Below are positions 36,018 to 45,062 of a stretch of 64,000 nt of DNA, piece by piece (the first letter of the stretch is position 1; each line of letters starts with the position of its first letter). The stretch spans positions 372,001-436,000 of the forward strand of contig OZ244050.1 of the NCBI GenBank assembly GCA_965215115.1, given 5' to 3'. A program made the translations under genes and the position numbers. The stretch comes from CALDTK01 sp965215115. Its GTDB lineage: Bacteria > Bacteroidota > Bacteroidia > Chitinophagales > Saprospiraceae. Under the pieces are notes generated by a model, which saw only the letters and a program-made list of their open reading frames with translations, was not told the origin of the DNA and ran no database searches.

Positions 36018-36986
36018 CTACACCCACGTTACGTCCGCCCCCGCCGCCAGCGCCAGCGCCCCGTGCACCACCACCGCTTCCCCGAGCCCCGCGGGCACGA
36101 TCTCGTACGCCCCCACCAGCGGCGCAAATACATACCGCTCTACCTCGACGCGCAACGGCTCAAAGAACTGTGCCTCCCCCATCAGCGACACCCCGCCACC
36201 GATCACGACCGTGTCCGCGGCCGTGAGCGTGAGCGCCTGCGCGATCGCCCAGCCGAGCGTCCGGATCGCCCCGGAGAGCGTAGCGCGGGCCAGTTCGTTG
36301 CCCCCCGCCGCCGCCTCGGCCACCGTTCGCGCCGTGAGCCGTTCGGCCATCCCGCCGCAGCGCCCCAGCAGGTCCCGGGCGTCCGCGGAGCCCGGGCGCT
36401 CGGCCAGCGCGCGCCTGGCCGCAAGCGCGATGGCCGGCCCGGCCGCCAGCGACTCCACCGTGTCCGCCGCCGCGACGGCCCCGGGGCCCGGCCGCAGGTG
36501 CCCGATCTCCGCGACGGCCGGTCTACCCTGCCCGAGCAACTCACCCCCGACCACCAAGCCACCGCCGATCCCGGTCCCGACGGTTACGTACAGCACCGTG
36601 CCACTGCCCCGCCCCGCGCCAAACCTCGCTTCCGCGAGCGCCGCCACGTCGCAGTCGTTCGCAATCGAGGCCGGGGCGCCCACTAGCTCAGTGCACCACT
36701 CCGCGAGCGGCAGCCCCTCCCAGCCCGCCACCTGGTGACTCGTCGTCACGCGCCCGGTGGCCGCATCTACCGGTCCGCCGAAGCCAATCCCGACGCCCGC
36801 GATGGCGTGTTTTCGCGAAAGCCCCCCGGCCACCTCGGTGATTTGCCGCAGGATGCCCGCCGCGCCGGCCGCCCGGTCGACATCACGCCGCGCGAAGGCC
36901 TCGAAGGCGGTGCCGTCACCCGCGCCGACGCCGAACTGCAGCTTCGTGCCCCCGATCTCGATGCCGAGAAACCGCCGCGCGCTCAA
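36018..36986 (-). CDS. ROK family sugar kinase
   Basis: 322 aa from a TTG start (36984-36986) that overlaps the stop of the SIS gene, giving MSARRFLGIEIGGTKLQFG, the standard N-terminal phosphate-binding motif. GFGGPVDAATG, YVTVGTGIGGGLVVGG and EIGHLRPGPG are present; the zinc-binding Cys cluster of many ROK proteins (CxCGxxGC) is not evident. It likely phosphorylates a hexose or amino sugar, coupled with the SIS isomerase. Mini-hairpin 36809-36823 (LSRKH) has one mismatched pair. Confidence 0.85.
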   Translation of the reverse strand: MSARRFLGIEIGGTKLQFGVGAGDGTAFEAFARRDVDRAAGAAGILRQITEVAGGLSRKHAIAGVGIGFGGPVDAATGRVTTSHQVAGWEGLPLAEWCTELVGAPASIANDCDVAALAEARFGAGRGSGTVLYVTVGTGIGGGLVVGGELLGQGRPAVAEIGHLRPGPGAVAAADTVESLAAGPAIALAARRALAERPGSADARDLLGRCGGMAERLTARTVAEAAAGGNELARATLSGAIRTLGWAIAQALTLTAADTVVIGGGVSLMGEAQFFEPLRVEVERYVFAPLVGAYEIVPAGLGEAVVVHGALALAAGADVTWV

Positions 36987-37597
36987 GAGCCCTCGGCGTA
37001 GCGCCCCACGCCGTTGATGCGCGCGAATACGTCGTTGAGCACCCAGTGGAACACGCACAGGTGGATGCCCTCGACCATGCCCATGTCGGCAATGTCTACG
37101 TGGAGCCCGTGCTGCGCCATGTCCCGGAGGCGGCCGCCGCTGTAGCCCGTGAGCCCGAAGGTGGTGAGGCCGCGGCGGTTGGCCCAGTCCACGGCGTTGA
37201 GCACGTTGGCGCTGTTGCCCGAGCCGCTGATCGCCACCACGAGGTCGCCGGGGCTGCCGTAGTTCATGAGTTGCTGCACGAAGATCTGGTCGTACGCGAG
37301 GTCATTGCCCACGGCCATGATCCAGCCGGCGTTGTCGGTGAGGCTCAGGACCTTGAGGCGCTTCTTGGATTCGTCACGCAGGTCTTCGTCGCGCAGGGTG
37401 CTCTTCCCGAGGTCTTCGGCCATGTGGCTCGCGGAGGTCCCGGAGCCGCCGTTGCCGATGATGAACACGAAGCGGCCCTCGTCCCAGGCCCGGTACACGA
37501 GGTCGGCCCAGCGCTCGAGCCCGGCGCGGTCGACGCGGCCTATCTCTTCCTGGAGTCGCGTGAGGTAGGGGCCGCTGTTGAGGGTAGCACCGAGCAT
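36983..37597 (-). CDS. SIS-domain phosphosugar isomerase (GmhA-like)
   Basis: 204 aa from ATG 37595-37597. The sugar-phosphate loop IIGNGGSGTSASHMAEDLGK and the second loop VVAISGSGNSANVL are those of GmhA/DiaA-like SIS proteins; GmhA converts sedoheptulose-7-phosphate. The overlap with the ROK kinase start suggests a two-enzyme sugar-phosphate module. Upstream in-frame codons to 37819 lack protein character. Confidence 0.82.
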   Translation of the reverse strand: MLGATLNSGPYLTRLQEEIGRVDRAGLERWADLVYRAWDEGRFVFIIGNGGSGTSASHMAEDLGKSTLRDEDLRDESKKRLKVLSLTDNAGWIMAVGNDLAYDQIFVQQLMNYGSPGDLVVAISGSGNSANVLNAVDWANRRGLTTFGLTGYSGGRLRDMAQHGLHVDIADMGMVEGIHLCVFHWVLNDVFARINGVGRYAEGS

Positions 37598-37732
37598 AAG
37601 GACCGGAGGTTTTACCCAGGCGAAGATCGTCCCGGGGCCGCAGCAATGTAGCGTAGGGAGCCTCACCTCGGCGCGTGTCCCCACCCGCGCCGTCCGGTCG
37701 CTCCGTCGGCTCACGCGCACCCTACGTCCAAT

Positions 37733-37747
37733 GTTTTGCCGCAAGGC
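37733..37747 (+). repeat. GTTTT mini-hairpin upstream of the M16 peptidase
   Basis: GTTTT-GCC-GCAA-GGC, 75 bp before the ATG at 37822. It has a GCAA loop and a reversed GCC stem. Confidence 0.7.
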
Positions 37748-37821
37748 GCCTACGCACAAACGCGTACGCGCTAACTTGTCCCTCGCGGGCGTTGCCCCCC
37801 TTACCACAACCAAATTCACCC

Positions 37822-40752
37822 ATGACGCACACCATTCGTACCCTCGGCCGACACGCGGTCACGGTCCTCGCCTGCCTCGCGCTCGCGGGACCCGTTTTGG
37901 CGCAAGCCCCGCAGAAGAAAGCCCCCACGACGAAGGGCACGAAGGCGACTACGGCTGCCGCCAAAACGAGTGCCGCCGCGGCTTCCGCCAAAACCCCAGA
38001 TGTCAAGCTCGACATCCCGTACCAGAAGATCTTGCTGGACAACGGGCTCGACCTCATCCTCCACGAGGACCACTCCGACCCCGTCGTGGCCGTCGCCATC
38101 CTGTTCAACGTCGGGTCCAACCGCGAGAAACCCGGCCGCACGGGCTTCGCGCACTTCTTCGAACACATGCTCTTCCAGGCGTCCGAGAACGTCGGCAAGG
38201 GCGCCTTCTTCAAGGAGATCGAGGACCTCGGCGGCGACTTCAACGGCGGCACCTGGCAGGACGGGACCGTCTACTACGAGGTCGTCCCCAAAGACGCCCT
38301 CGAGCGCATCCTCTGGATGGAGGCCGACCGCATGGGCTACATGATCAACACCGTGACCACGCCCGTGCTCGAGAACGAGAAGCAGGTCGTCAAGAACGAG
38401 AAGCGCCAGCGCGTCGACAACGCCCCCTACGGCCACGAGGGCTACGTGATCGACAAGGCGATGTACCCCGAGGGCCACCCCTACAACTGGCAGGTGATCG
38501 GGAGCCTCGAGGACCTCCAGGCCGCCACCGAGGCCGACGTGAAGGAGTTCTACGAGGCGTACTACGGCCCCAACAACGCCACGATGGTCGTGGCCGGCGA
38601 CATCGACCCGGCCGAGGTCCAGCGCCTCGTGCAGTATTATTTCTCCGAGATCCCGAAGCGCAAGATGGTGCCGGTGATGCAGCCGCAGCCCGTCAAGATG
38701 GCCCGGACCGTGAAGCTCTACCACGAGGACAACTTCGCCGAGCTCCCGCAGCTCACGCTCACGTGGCCGAGCATCAACGCTGGCAACCCCGACGAGTACG
38801 CGCTCGACTACCTGGCCGAGCTCCTGAGCGACGGCAAGCGCGCGCCACTGTACAAGGTCCTCGTCGAAGAGCGCAAGCTCGCCCCGCAGCCGCGGGCCTA
38901 CAACGCCGCGAGCAACATCGCGGGGCAGTTCCAGATTTTGGTGCGGGCTGCCGCCAAAACCGATCTCGACTCGGTCCTGGCCGGCGTCAACGAGGCGATG
39001 ATGCGCTTCGAAAAAGACGGCATCGACCCGCGGGACATGGACCGCATCCGCAACCAGCTCGAGACGCGCTTCTACGGGCAGCTCAACTCGGTGTTGTCGA
39101 AGAGCTTCGCCCTGGCCCAATCGAACGAGTTCTTCGGGAGCCCCGAGCACCTCAAGAAGCAGGCCGCCGGGCTGCTGAGCGTGACGCCCGCCGACGTGAT
39201 GCGGGTCTACAACTACTACATCAAGGGCAAGCCCCACGTCGTGACGAGCTTCGTGCCGAAGGGTCAGCTCGACCTCGTCGTCGAGGGCAGCACCGAGGCC
39301 GATGTCGTCGAGGAGGCCATCGTCGAGGGGGCCGAGGCCCCGCCGATGGACGAGACCGCGACCGACTTCCCGCGGACGCCCTCGAAGATCGACCGCTCGA
39401 AGCAGCCCGCACTCGTCGGCGAGGTGATCCCGCCGACGCCGAAGATCTACCGCGAGACCAACGACAACGGTTCGGCGCTGCTGGGCATCGCGTCGGACGA
39501 ATTGCCGCTCGTCACCTACGCCATTCGCTTCAACGGTGGCGCGCTCACCGACCCCGTCGGCAAGGAGGGCCTGATGGGCATCCTCACCGACCTGTTGCTC
39601 GAGGGCACGAAGGACAAGACCCCCGAGGAATTCGCCGACGCCTTCGGGCAACTCGGCGCGAGCTACTCGTTTCGCGCCGGCCGCGAGGACGCGACGCTGT
39701 ACGTCAACACCCTGGCGCGCAACTTCCGCCCGTCGGTCGACCTCGTCATGGAGGCCCTCACGGAGCCCCGCTTCGATGAGCAGGAGTTCGAGCGCCTCAA
39801 GTCGGCTACCATCAGCAACATCCAGGGCCAGATGGCCCAGCCGGGCTACGCCGCGCGCATGGCCTTCGGGAAGGTGATCTACGGGGCCGACTCCCGCATG
39901 GCGCGCCCACTGGCCGGCACGCTGCAGAGCGTCGAGGCGCTCACGCTCCAGGACCTCAAAGACCACTACGCCCAGTACATCAACCCGCGCCTGGCCACGA
40001 TCCACGTGGTCGGCAACGTCACCGACGACGAGGCCGAGGACGCCTTCGAGGACTACGAGGACAAGTGGACCGGTCCGGAAGTGACGCTCCCGAGCGTCGA
40101 GGCGGTCGCCACGCGCGACGAGCAGGTGTTCTTCGTCGACGTCCCGGACGCCAAGCAGTCCGTGCTCTTCGTCGGCAAGCCCGCCCCCGGCATCAACGAC
40201 CCGGACTACTACAAGCTCACCGTCGTCAACGAGCGCCTCGGGGGCGCGGGCAGCGGGCGCCTCTTCCAGGAGCTTCGCGAGAACCGCGGCTACACCTACG
40301 GCGCCTACTCCAGCATCCCGGCCACCAAGCAGGACGGCTACTTCGTGGCCACGTCGAGCGTGCGCGCCAACGTCACCAAGGAGTCGGCGCAGGTCATGAA
40401 GGAGATCCTCGAGGGCTACGCCGACGGCTTCACGCAGGAGGACCTCGACAAGACCAAGGCGAGCCTCACGCGCAAGGAAGCGCTGGCCAACGAGAGCCTC
40501 GGCGACAAGCTCGGGCAGCTCCTCGAGATCAGCACCTACAACCTCCCGGCCGACTACAAGGCCCGGCGCGCCAACGAGCTCAACAACATGACCCTCGGCA
40601 ACGCCAAGAGCCTCATCTCGAAGTACATCGCCCCGAAGGAGATGCGCTTCATCGTCGTGGGCGACAAGGCCACGCAGCTAGAAGGTCTGAAGGAGCTGGG
40701 GCTGGGCGACCCGGTGATTTTGGACCGGAACGGGGAGGTGGTGCGGAGTTAG
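37822..40752 (+). CDS. Secreted M16 family zinc peptidase, two-domain
   Basis: 976 aa from ATG 37822 (signal peptide ending VLAQA). The zinc motif HFFEH (His111, Glu114, His115) is in the first M16 domain, with the distal Glu further on; the second domain (about 530 onward) is the inactive partner type. These enzymes degrade peptides in the periplasm. An Ala/Lys-rich linker (28-60) between the signal and the catalytic domain contains three mini-hairpins (37894, 37953, 37980), encoding VLAQA, AAAKT and SAKT; a fourth is at 38946-38960 (AAAKT). Confidence 0.92.
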   Translation: MTHTIRTLGRHAVTVLACLALAGPVLAQAPQKKAPTTKGTKATTAAAKTSAAAASAKTPDVKLDIPYQKILLDNGLDLILHEDHSDPVVAVAILFNVGSNREKPGRTGFAHFFEHMLFQASENVGKGAFFKEIEDLGGDFNGGTWQDGTVYYEVVPKDALERILWMEADRMGYMINTVTTPVLENEKQVVKNEKRQRVDNAPYGHEGYVIDKAMYPEGHPYNWQVIGSLEDLQAATEADVKEFYEAYYGPNNATMVVAGDIDPAEVQRLVQYYFSEIPKRKMVPVMQPQPVKMARTVKLYHEDNFAELPQLTLTWPSINAGNPDEYALDYLAELLSDGKRAPLYKVLVEERKLAPQPRAYNAASNIAGQFQILVRAAAKTDLDSVLAGVNEAMMRFEKDGIDPRDMDRIRNQLETRFYGQLNSVLSKSFALAQSNEFFGSPEHLKKQAAGLLSVTPADVMRVYNYYIKGKPHVVTSFVPKGQLDLVVEGSTEADVVEEAIVEGAEAPPMDETATDFPRTPSKIDRSKQPALVGEVIPPTPKIYRETNDNGSALLGIASDELPLVTYAIRFNGGALTDPVGKEGLMGILTDLLLEGTKDKTPEEFADAFGQLGASYSFRAGREDATLYVNTLARNFRPSVDLVMEALTEPRFDEQEFERLKSATISNIQGQMAQPGYAARMAFGKVIYGADSRMARPLAGTLQSVEALTLQDLKDHYAQYINPRLATIHVVGNVTDDEAEDAFEDYEDKWTGPEVTLPSVEAVATRDEQVFFVDVPDAKQSVLFVGKPAPGINDPDYYKLTVVNERLGGAGSGRLFQELRENRGYTYGAYSSIPATKQDGYFVATSSVRANVTKESAQVMKEILEGYADGFTQEDLDKTKASLTRKEALANESLGDKLGQLLEISTYNLPADYKARRANELNNMTLGNAKSLISKYIAPKEMRFIVVGDKATQLEGLKELGLGDPVILDRNGEVVRS
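37894..37994. repeat. Cluster of three GTTTT mini-hairpins in the M16 linker
   Basis: 37894-37908 is GTTTT-GGC-GCAA-GCC on plus; 37953-37967 (loop GGCA) and 37980-37994 (loop GGAA) are on minus. They fall exactly in the unstructured linker, the part of the protein freest to change. Confidence 0.75.
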
Positions 40753-40757
40753 GGGTT

Positions 40758-40785
40758 GGGGTCTAGACCTCCACCCCCTAGACCC
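40758..40785 (+). terminator. Hairpin after the M16 gene
   Basis: GGGTCTAG (40758-40765) pairs with CTAGACCC (40778-40785) across a 12-nt loop, starting 6 bp after the stop. No T tract follows, so termination is uncertain. Confidence 0.4.
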
Positions 40786-40880
40786 TGTCTCCCACTGAGC
40801 TATAAAAATCCTTCGGCACGGCCATAAGCCGCACATTTAGTGCGTTCTTGCCCCCACGCGCCCAATGATCCGCCCCCCAG

Positions 40881-42356
40881 ATGCCGATTCCCCCCAATCG
40901 CTTGCTCGCCCTCTCGATGCTCTTCGTCTTCGGAGGCGTCGTGTCGCAAGCCCAGTCTACCCACAGCCCCAACTTCAGCTACTCCTCCTCGGAGGCGCTG
41001 TGCGTCCTGCACTTCGTCCACACGGCCGCCGGCGGGGAACACACCTCGCAGACGTACCGCGCCTTCATCGCCGAGGCCACGGCGGGGGACGCGGCTTTCG
41101 CCAAAACGATCGCCGAGTTCCAGGAGGTCGACCTGTCGATGAGCTACCGCCGCCCCGACCTCCCGCGGCGGCGCTACCGCTCGCGCTCGGTGATGGACCT
41201 GCTGTGGATGCAGTCGGCGGCGGCCAACTCGCTCGAGGACTTTAGCCAGCGCAGCGTCGGACTGCTGTCGGCCACCGAGCACGGGCGACTGTTCCGGGTT
41301 TTGGCGAAAGCCGCCCCCTACTACCGCCGCCTCGTCGCCGAGCCCCAGCGCACCAACGCCGAGCGCATGGAGCGCTTCCTGAACGCCTACGCGCAGCGCG
41401 TCGGACTGCTCTTCAACCAGGTGACGCAGTTCTACGGGACGCCCTGGCCCACGGACGTGCCCTTCGTCACCTCGCTGGTCCCGCTGCCGATGGCGAGCGG
41501 CGTGAGCACGGCCGTGCCGATGGGCAACACGCTGGTGTGCAGCTACCTGGCCGAGAATCCCGACGACTACCGCGCGGCGCTCGGGGTGTCGGTGCACGAG
41601 ATGTGCCACTCGATCTACGACGAGCAGCCGGCCGCGCTCCAGACCGAGATCGACAACTGGTTTATGCTCTCGCGCAGCCCGTACGCCACGCACGCCTACA
41701 GCTACTTCAACGAGGGCCTCGCCACGGCCATCGGCAACGGTTGGGCCTACGCACAGCTCAACGGCCGCATGGACACCGCCGCCTGGTACGCCGACGAGTT
41801 CATCGACGGCTACGCGCACGCGCTCTACCCGCTCGTCAAGGCCTACCTCACGGAGCACCAGCAGATCGACCGGGCGTTCGTGACCGCGGCCATCGAGGCT
41901 TTCGCCAAAACCTTCCCCGACGCCGATCGTGACTTCGCGGTGCTGGTGAGCAGCATGGGCCTCTACGCCGACACCGAGAACGACGCGACGCTCACGGGCT
42001 ACTCGGAAGCCATCATGCAGCGCTTTAAAGTAAACTCGAGCTACCTACGCGCGCCTTTGCGCAACCAGGCCACCCAGCAGACGATGGGCTACCCGCAGCT
42101 CACCAAGGTCGTCATCATCGACCGCGAGCGCGAGCAGCGCTGGACCGAGCTCGGGACCCGCTACGAGGACATGGCCGCCGTGCGCCTACCCACAGACCGC
42201 AACTTCCACTACAGCTTCTACGACGAGGCCTCCCGCTCGGCCGTGATCGTCTTCGTGGTCGAGGGCCAGGCCGGGCTCGACAAGCTGCTGGAAACCATCA
42301 AGTACGACCGCATCCTAAGGTTCGGCGAGACCGTCGCCCTAGCGAAGGTGCGGTAA
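40881..42356 (+). CDS. Secreted HExxH protein, putative metallopeptidase
   Basis: 491 aa with signal peptide (ending SQAQ). VSVHEMCHSIYDEQ gives His239-Glu240-x-x-His243, and YFNEGLATAIGNG offers a third ligand, Glu278, 35 residues on: the gluzincin arrangement. I do not recognise the family. Three mini-hairpins lie in it: 41093-41107 (AFAKT), 41298-41312 (VLAKA) and 41897-41911 (AFAKT), in both orientations. It follows the M16 peptidase on the same strand. Confidence 0.72.
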   Translation: MPIPPNRLLALSMLFVFGGVVSQAQSTHSPNFSYSSSEALCVLHFVHTAAGGEHTSQTYRAFIAEATAGDAAFAKTIAEFQEVDLSMSYRRPDLPRRRYRSRSVMDLLWMQSAAANSLEDFSQRSVGLLSATEHGRLFRVLAKAAPYYRRLVAEPQRTNAERMERFLNAYAQRVGLLFNQVTQFYGTPWPTDVPFVTSLVPLPMASGVSTAVPMGNTLVCSYLAENPDDYRAALGVSVHEMCHSIYDEQPAALQTEIDNWFMLSRSPYATHAYSYFNEGLATAIGNGWAYAQLNGRMDTAAWYADEFIDGYAHALYPLVKAYLTEHQQIDRAFVTAAIEAFAKTFPDADRDFAVLVSSMGLYADTENDATLTGYSEAIMQRFKVNSSYLRAPLRNQATQQTMGYPQLTKVVIIDREREQRWTELGTRYEDMAAVRLPTDRNFHYSFYDEASRSAVIVFVVEGQAGLDKLLETIKYDRILRFGETVALAKVR

Positions 42357-42359
42357 GCG

Positions 42360-42653
42360 CTAAAAACGCCACCACGTAAACACCTCAGCGGGCCGTAGGT
42401 CCGCCTCCTGGCGTAGCCGGTTTGCCGCCCGAGAGCGAAGCGAACGGCGGCGGGCCGGCTAAAAACGCCACCACGTAAACACCTCAGCGGGCCGTAGGTC
42501 CGCCTCCTGGCGTAGCCGGTTTGCCGCCGAGAGCGAAGCGAACGGCGGCGGGCCGGCTAAAAACGCCACCACGTACACCTCAGCGGGCCGTAGGTCCGCC
42601 TCCTGGCGTAGCCGGTTTGCCGCCCGAGAGCGAAGCGAACGGCGGCGGGCCGG
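42360..42653. repeat. Three tandem copies of a 97-99 bp repeat
   Basis: Units are 42360-42458 (99 bp), 42459-42556 (98 bp, one C lost) and 42557-42653 (97 bp, two bases lost). Each begins CTAAAAACGCCACCACGTA and contains an inverted segment around GCCGGTTTGCCGCC…GGCGGCGGGCCGGC able to fold into a strong hairpin. The array fills the whole gap between two convergent genes, so it probably ends transcription from both sides. The near-identity of copies suggests recent amplification. Confidence 0.9.
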
Positions 42654-42657
42654 CTAA

Positions 42658-43839
42658 TTAACCGCCGCCGGATTCGCGCCCCTCCAGCTTCTCCGTGAGG
42701 TCGCGCCCCTCCAGCTTCTCCACAACATCGCGCTCGAACGCCGCCGCGATCCGCGAGAAGTCGTAGCGCTCGCGGATGAACGCCTCCCCGGCCGCGGCGA
42801 TCGCCCGGCGCTCGCTGTCGTGGCTGAGGTAGTAGTCCACCTTCGCGAGGCAGTCCTCGCGGTCGCGGTAGGTCGCGAAGACGCCCTCGGGGAAGGTGGC
42901 GGCGAAGTTCGGGGCCTCCCGCGTGAGCAGGAAGCCCCCCGAGCCGAGCACCTCGAAGAGGCGCTGGTTGAAGCCCACCCCGTCGGCGGTGTCGACGTAG
43001 TCGTTGAGGTTGATCCGCGTGTCGCGAAACGTCTGGTACATCTCGAGGCCGCTGGTGGCGCCGCGGTAGTTGGCCGCGAGGTGCGGGTAGTCCGACATCG
43101 GGCGCCCCGCGTCCCACCAGTAGCCCCACCACGGGAAGGCGCGCGCGCCGCAGAGCTCCTCGAGGAAGGCCGTGCGCCGGGAGAAGTTGTGCGACCCGAG
43201 CCCCCCGACGAAGCTCAGGTCGTGGCGGGGTTCGCGGTCGGTGAGCTCGGCGGTGACGCGGGTGTCGAACCCCTGGTCGTTGAGCCGCGCGTCGACGCCG
43301 TGCAGGGCGAAGAAGTCCCGGAACAGTGGATGGTCGGTGTAGACGAGGTCGAAGTACTCCGGGTGCCAATCGATCGGCACCCGGGCACTGAGCCGAGCCA
43401 CGAGCAGACTGTTTTCGCGGAAGCGGCCCCACCACGAAGCCGGGTAGGGCTGCGAGCGGACGAAGATGACATCGGGGCGGACCTTCGAGAGGTAGGCCTC
43501 CGCGATGCCCATCTCGCGAAACCTCCCGGAGCCCGTGCGCAGGCGAAACCAAAGCCCCCGCACCTCGGCGCGCGCGCGCTCGGCGAGGGTGAGGGTTTCG
43601 CGGGCGACCTTGCGGGCGAACACAGGGTCGTTGAGGTAGTACTCCTCGGCCACCCACCGCCCGGAGGCCTGCAGGGGGTGGGTGTAGTAGTCGCTGTAGT
43701 TGCTGCGCAGGGCATTGAGGCGCGCGCGGTACTCCTCGAGCGACCAGGCGTCCAAGGCGCTACCCCACTCGCGCTGCTTGGCGCGGAGGTAGTCGGCCGG
43801 GTGGACGATGTCAAACTTGACGAGGTGGCGAGGGCGCAT
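42658..43839 (-). CDS. Glycosyltransferase (GT-B, CgeB/group 1-like)
   Basis: 393 aa. The C-terminal domain has the pattern of spore-coat CgeB/group-1 transferases: HDLSFVGGLGSHNFSRR, INLNDYVDTADGVGFNQRLFEVLGSGGF, and a final REDCLAKVDYYL. The last 20 residues contain a perfect short duplication (EKLEGRDLTEKLEGRE) caused by a DNA repeat at 42676-42730. Mini-hairpin 43411-43425 (CGC/GCG stem) encodes RFREN. Sugar unknown; start of the glycan locus. Confidence 0.78.
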   Translation of the reverse strand: MRPRHLVKFDIVHPADYLRAKQREWGSALDAWSLEEYRARLNALRSNYSDYYTHPLQASGRWVAEEYYLNDPVFARKVARETLTLAERARAEVRGLWFRLRTGSGRFREMGIAEAYLSKVRPDVIFVRSQPYPASWWGRFRENSLLVARLSARVPIDWHPEYFDLVYTDHPLFRDFFALHGVDARLNDQGFDTRVTAELTDREPRHDLSFVGGLGSHNFSRRTAFLEELCGARAFPWWGYWWDAGRPMSDYPHLAANYRGATSGLEMYQTFRDTRINLNDYVDTADGVGFNQRLFEVLGSGGFLLTREAPNFAATFPEGVFATYRDREDCLAKVDYYLSHDSERRAIAAAGEAFIRERYDFSRIAAAFERDVVEKLEGRDLTEKLEGRESGGG

Positions 43840-44020
43840 GACGATGATTCTCGGGGGGCATAGGTACGGGTACGGGGGCTCGCCGCGGACGAGGACGTGG
43901 ACCGGGGCCTCCCATCCTGAGCCCGATGATGATGGTGCTGCCCGAGCGGAGTCGGCGGTGAGCGGGCCGGAGTAGGAAGTTTGTAGCGAGACCCGTAAGG
44001 GTAGCCGCCGCCACGCTCAA

Positions 44021-44028
44021 TATATTTG
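44021..44028 (+). promoter_or_regulatory. Bacteroidota-type -7 box
   Basis: TATATTTG matches the Bacteroidota -7 consensus TAnnTTTG and stands out in this GC-rich gap. It ends 5 bp before ATG 44034, so the transcript may be almost leaderless, or translation may begin a little later. I could not place a -33 box at the usual spacing. Confidence 0.5.
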
Positions 44029-44033
44029 CGGCC

Positions 44034-45062
44034 ATGCCCGAGACCTCGACGATCCCACCCCCCCGACCGGCGCTGGCCTCCGGTCCGCAGTGCGTGAGAT
44101 CCCAGGGGGCGCTGGCGGGCGTGCCCCGCGTGAGTGTGTCGATGCTGACCTTCAACGCCGCATCATTCGTGCGGGACGCCATCGAGAGTGTCCTGAGCCA
44201 GGAGGTCGACTTCGGGGTCGAACTCATCATCGGCGACGATTGCTCCACCGATGGCACCCGCGACATCATCCGGGAGTACGTGGCGCGTTACCCGCACGTG
44301 ATCAGGGCGCACCTGCACGAGTCCCACGGCGCCGGCGTCCCCGGGCGGGTGAATAATATGCATAACCTCAACGACTGCCGCGGGGAGTACGTCGCGATGT
44401 TGGACGGGGACGACTATTGGATCTCGACCACGAGCCTTTCCCAACGTCTTCACTTCCTCGAGACGCACCCCCAGTACTCGTTCTGCACCTCCGACGGCAT
44501 CCAGTTCTCGCCGCACAAACACCGCAAACAACTCCAGTTCTTCCCGAGCCTCCGCGACAGCGATGTCACGTTCGACTCGTACATCGCCACGGGTATGGGG
44601 CCGAGCGCGCCGAGCTCCCTCATGTTCCGCCGCCGGATGCTGATGCCCCTGCCGGATTGGTTCGACAGGGTGCTCGCCGCCGATCACTATATCGGCGTCC
44701 TGCTGCTGCTGCAGGGACCGTGCCGCTTCCTCGGGGACGAACTCTGGGCCTACCGCGTGCACGGGGCGAGCTTCAGCGCGGCCATCCGCAGTCGCGGCGA
44801 AGGGTACTTCAGGTACTTCGACGACTACGTCCAGATGCGGCGCCTGATCCCCGGTCTGTCGCGGAGTAAGGGCCTCGACTCCGCCCAGATCCGGATGCTC
44901 ATCTTCGCCATGGTCCACGCCGTCCGGGACCGAGACCTGTCGACACTCGCGGGCGTCGGACGACGGCTGCGGACCTTCCCGCCGCTGCGGGTGCTGCGAC
45001 TCACGGCGACGGGCATCGCGGCGGAGGCGTGGCGCCGGGCTAGGTACAGTCGGAAGGTTTAA
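44034..45062 (+). CDS. Glycosyltransferase family 2
   Basis: 342 aa. GT-A motifs: VSVSMLTFNAASFVRDAIES, IIGDDCSTDGTRDII, and the DGDDYW metal site at about residue 125. Resembles enzymes of capsule/O-antigen loci. The 3' end overlaps the convergent formyltransferase gene by 23 bp. The first 30 residues are proline-rich and may not be translated if the -7 box at 44021 sets the start. Confidence 0.87.
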   Translation: MPETSTIPPPRPALASGPQCVRSQGALAGVPRVSVSMLTFNAASFVRDAIESVLSQEVDFGVELIIGDDCSTDGTRDIIREYVARYPHVIRAHLHESHGAGVPGRVNNMHNLNDCRGEYVAMLDGDDYWISTTSLSQRLHFLETHPQYSFCTSDGIQFSPHKHRKQLQFFPSLRDSDVTFDSYIATGMGPSAPSSLMFRRRMLMPLPDWFDRVLAADHYIGVLLLLQGPCRFLGDELWAYRVHGASFSAAIRSRGEGYFRYFDDYVQMRRLIPGLSRSKGLDSAQIRMLIFAMVHAVRDRDLSTLAGVGRRLRTFPPLRVLRLTATGIAAEAWRRARYSRKV

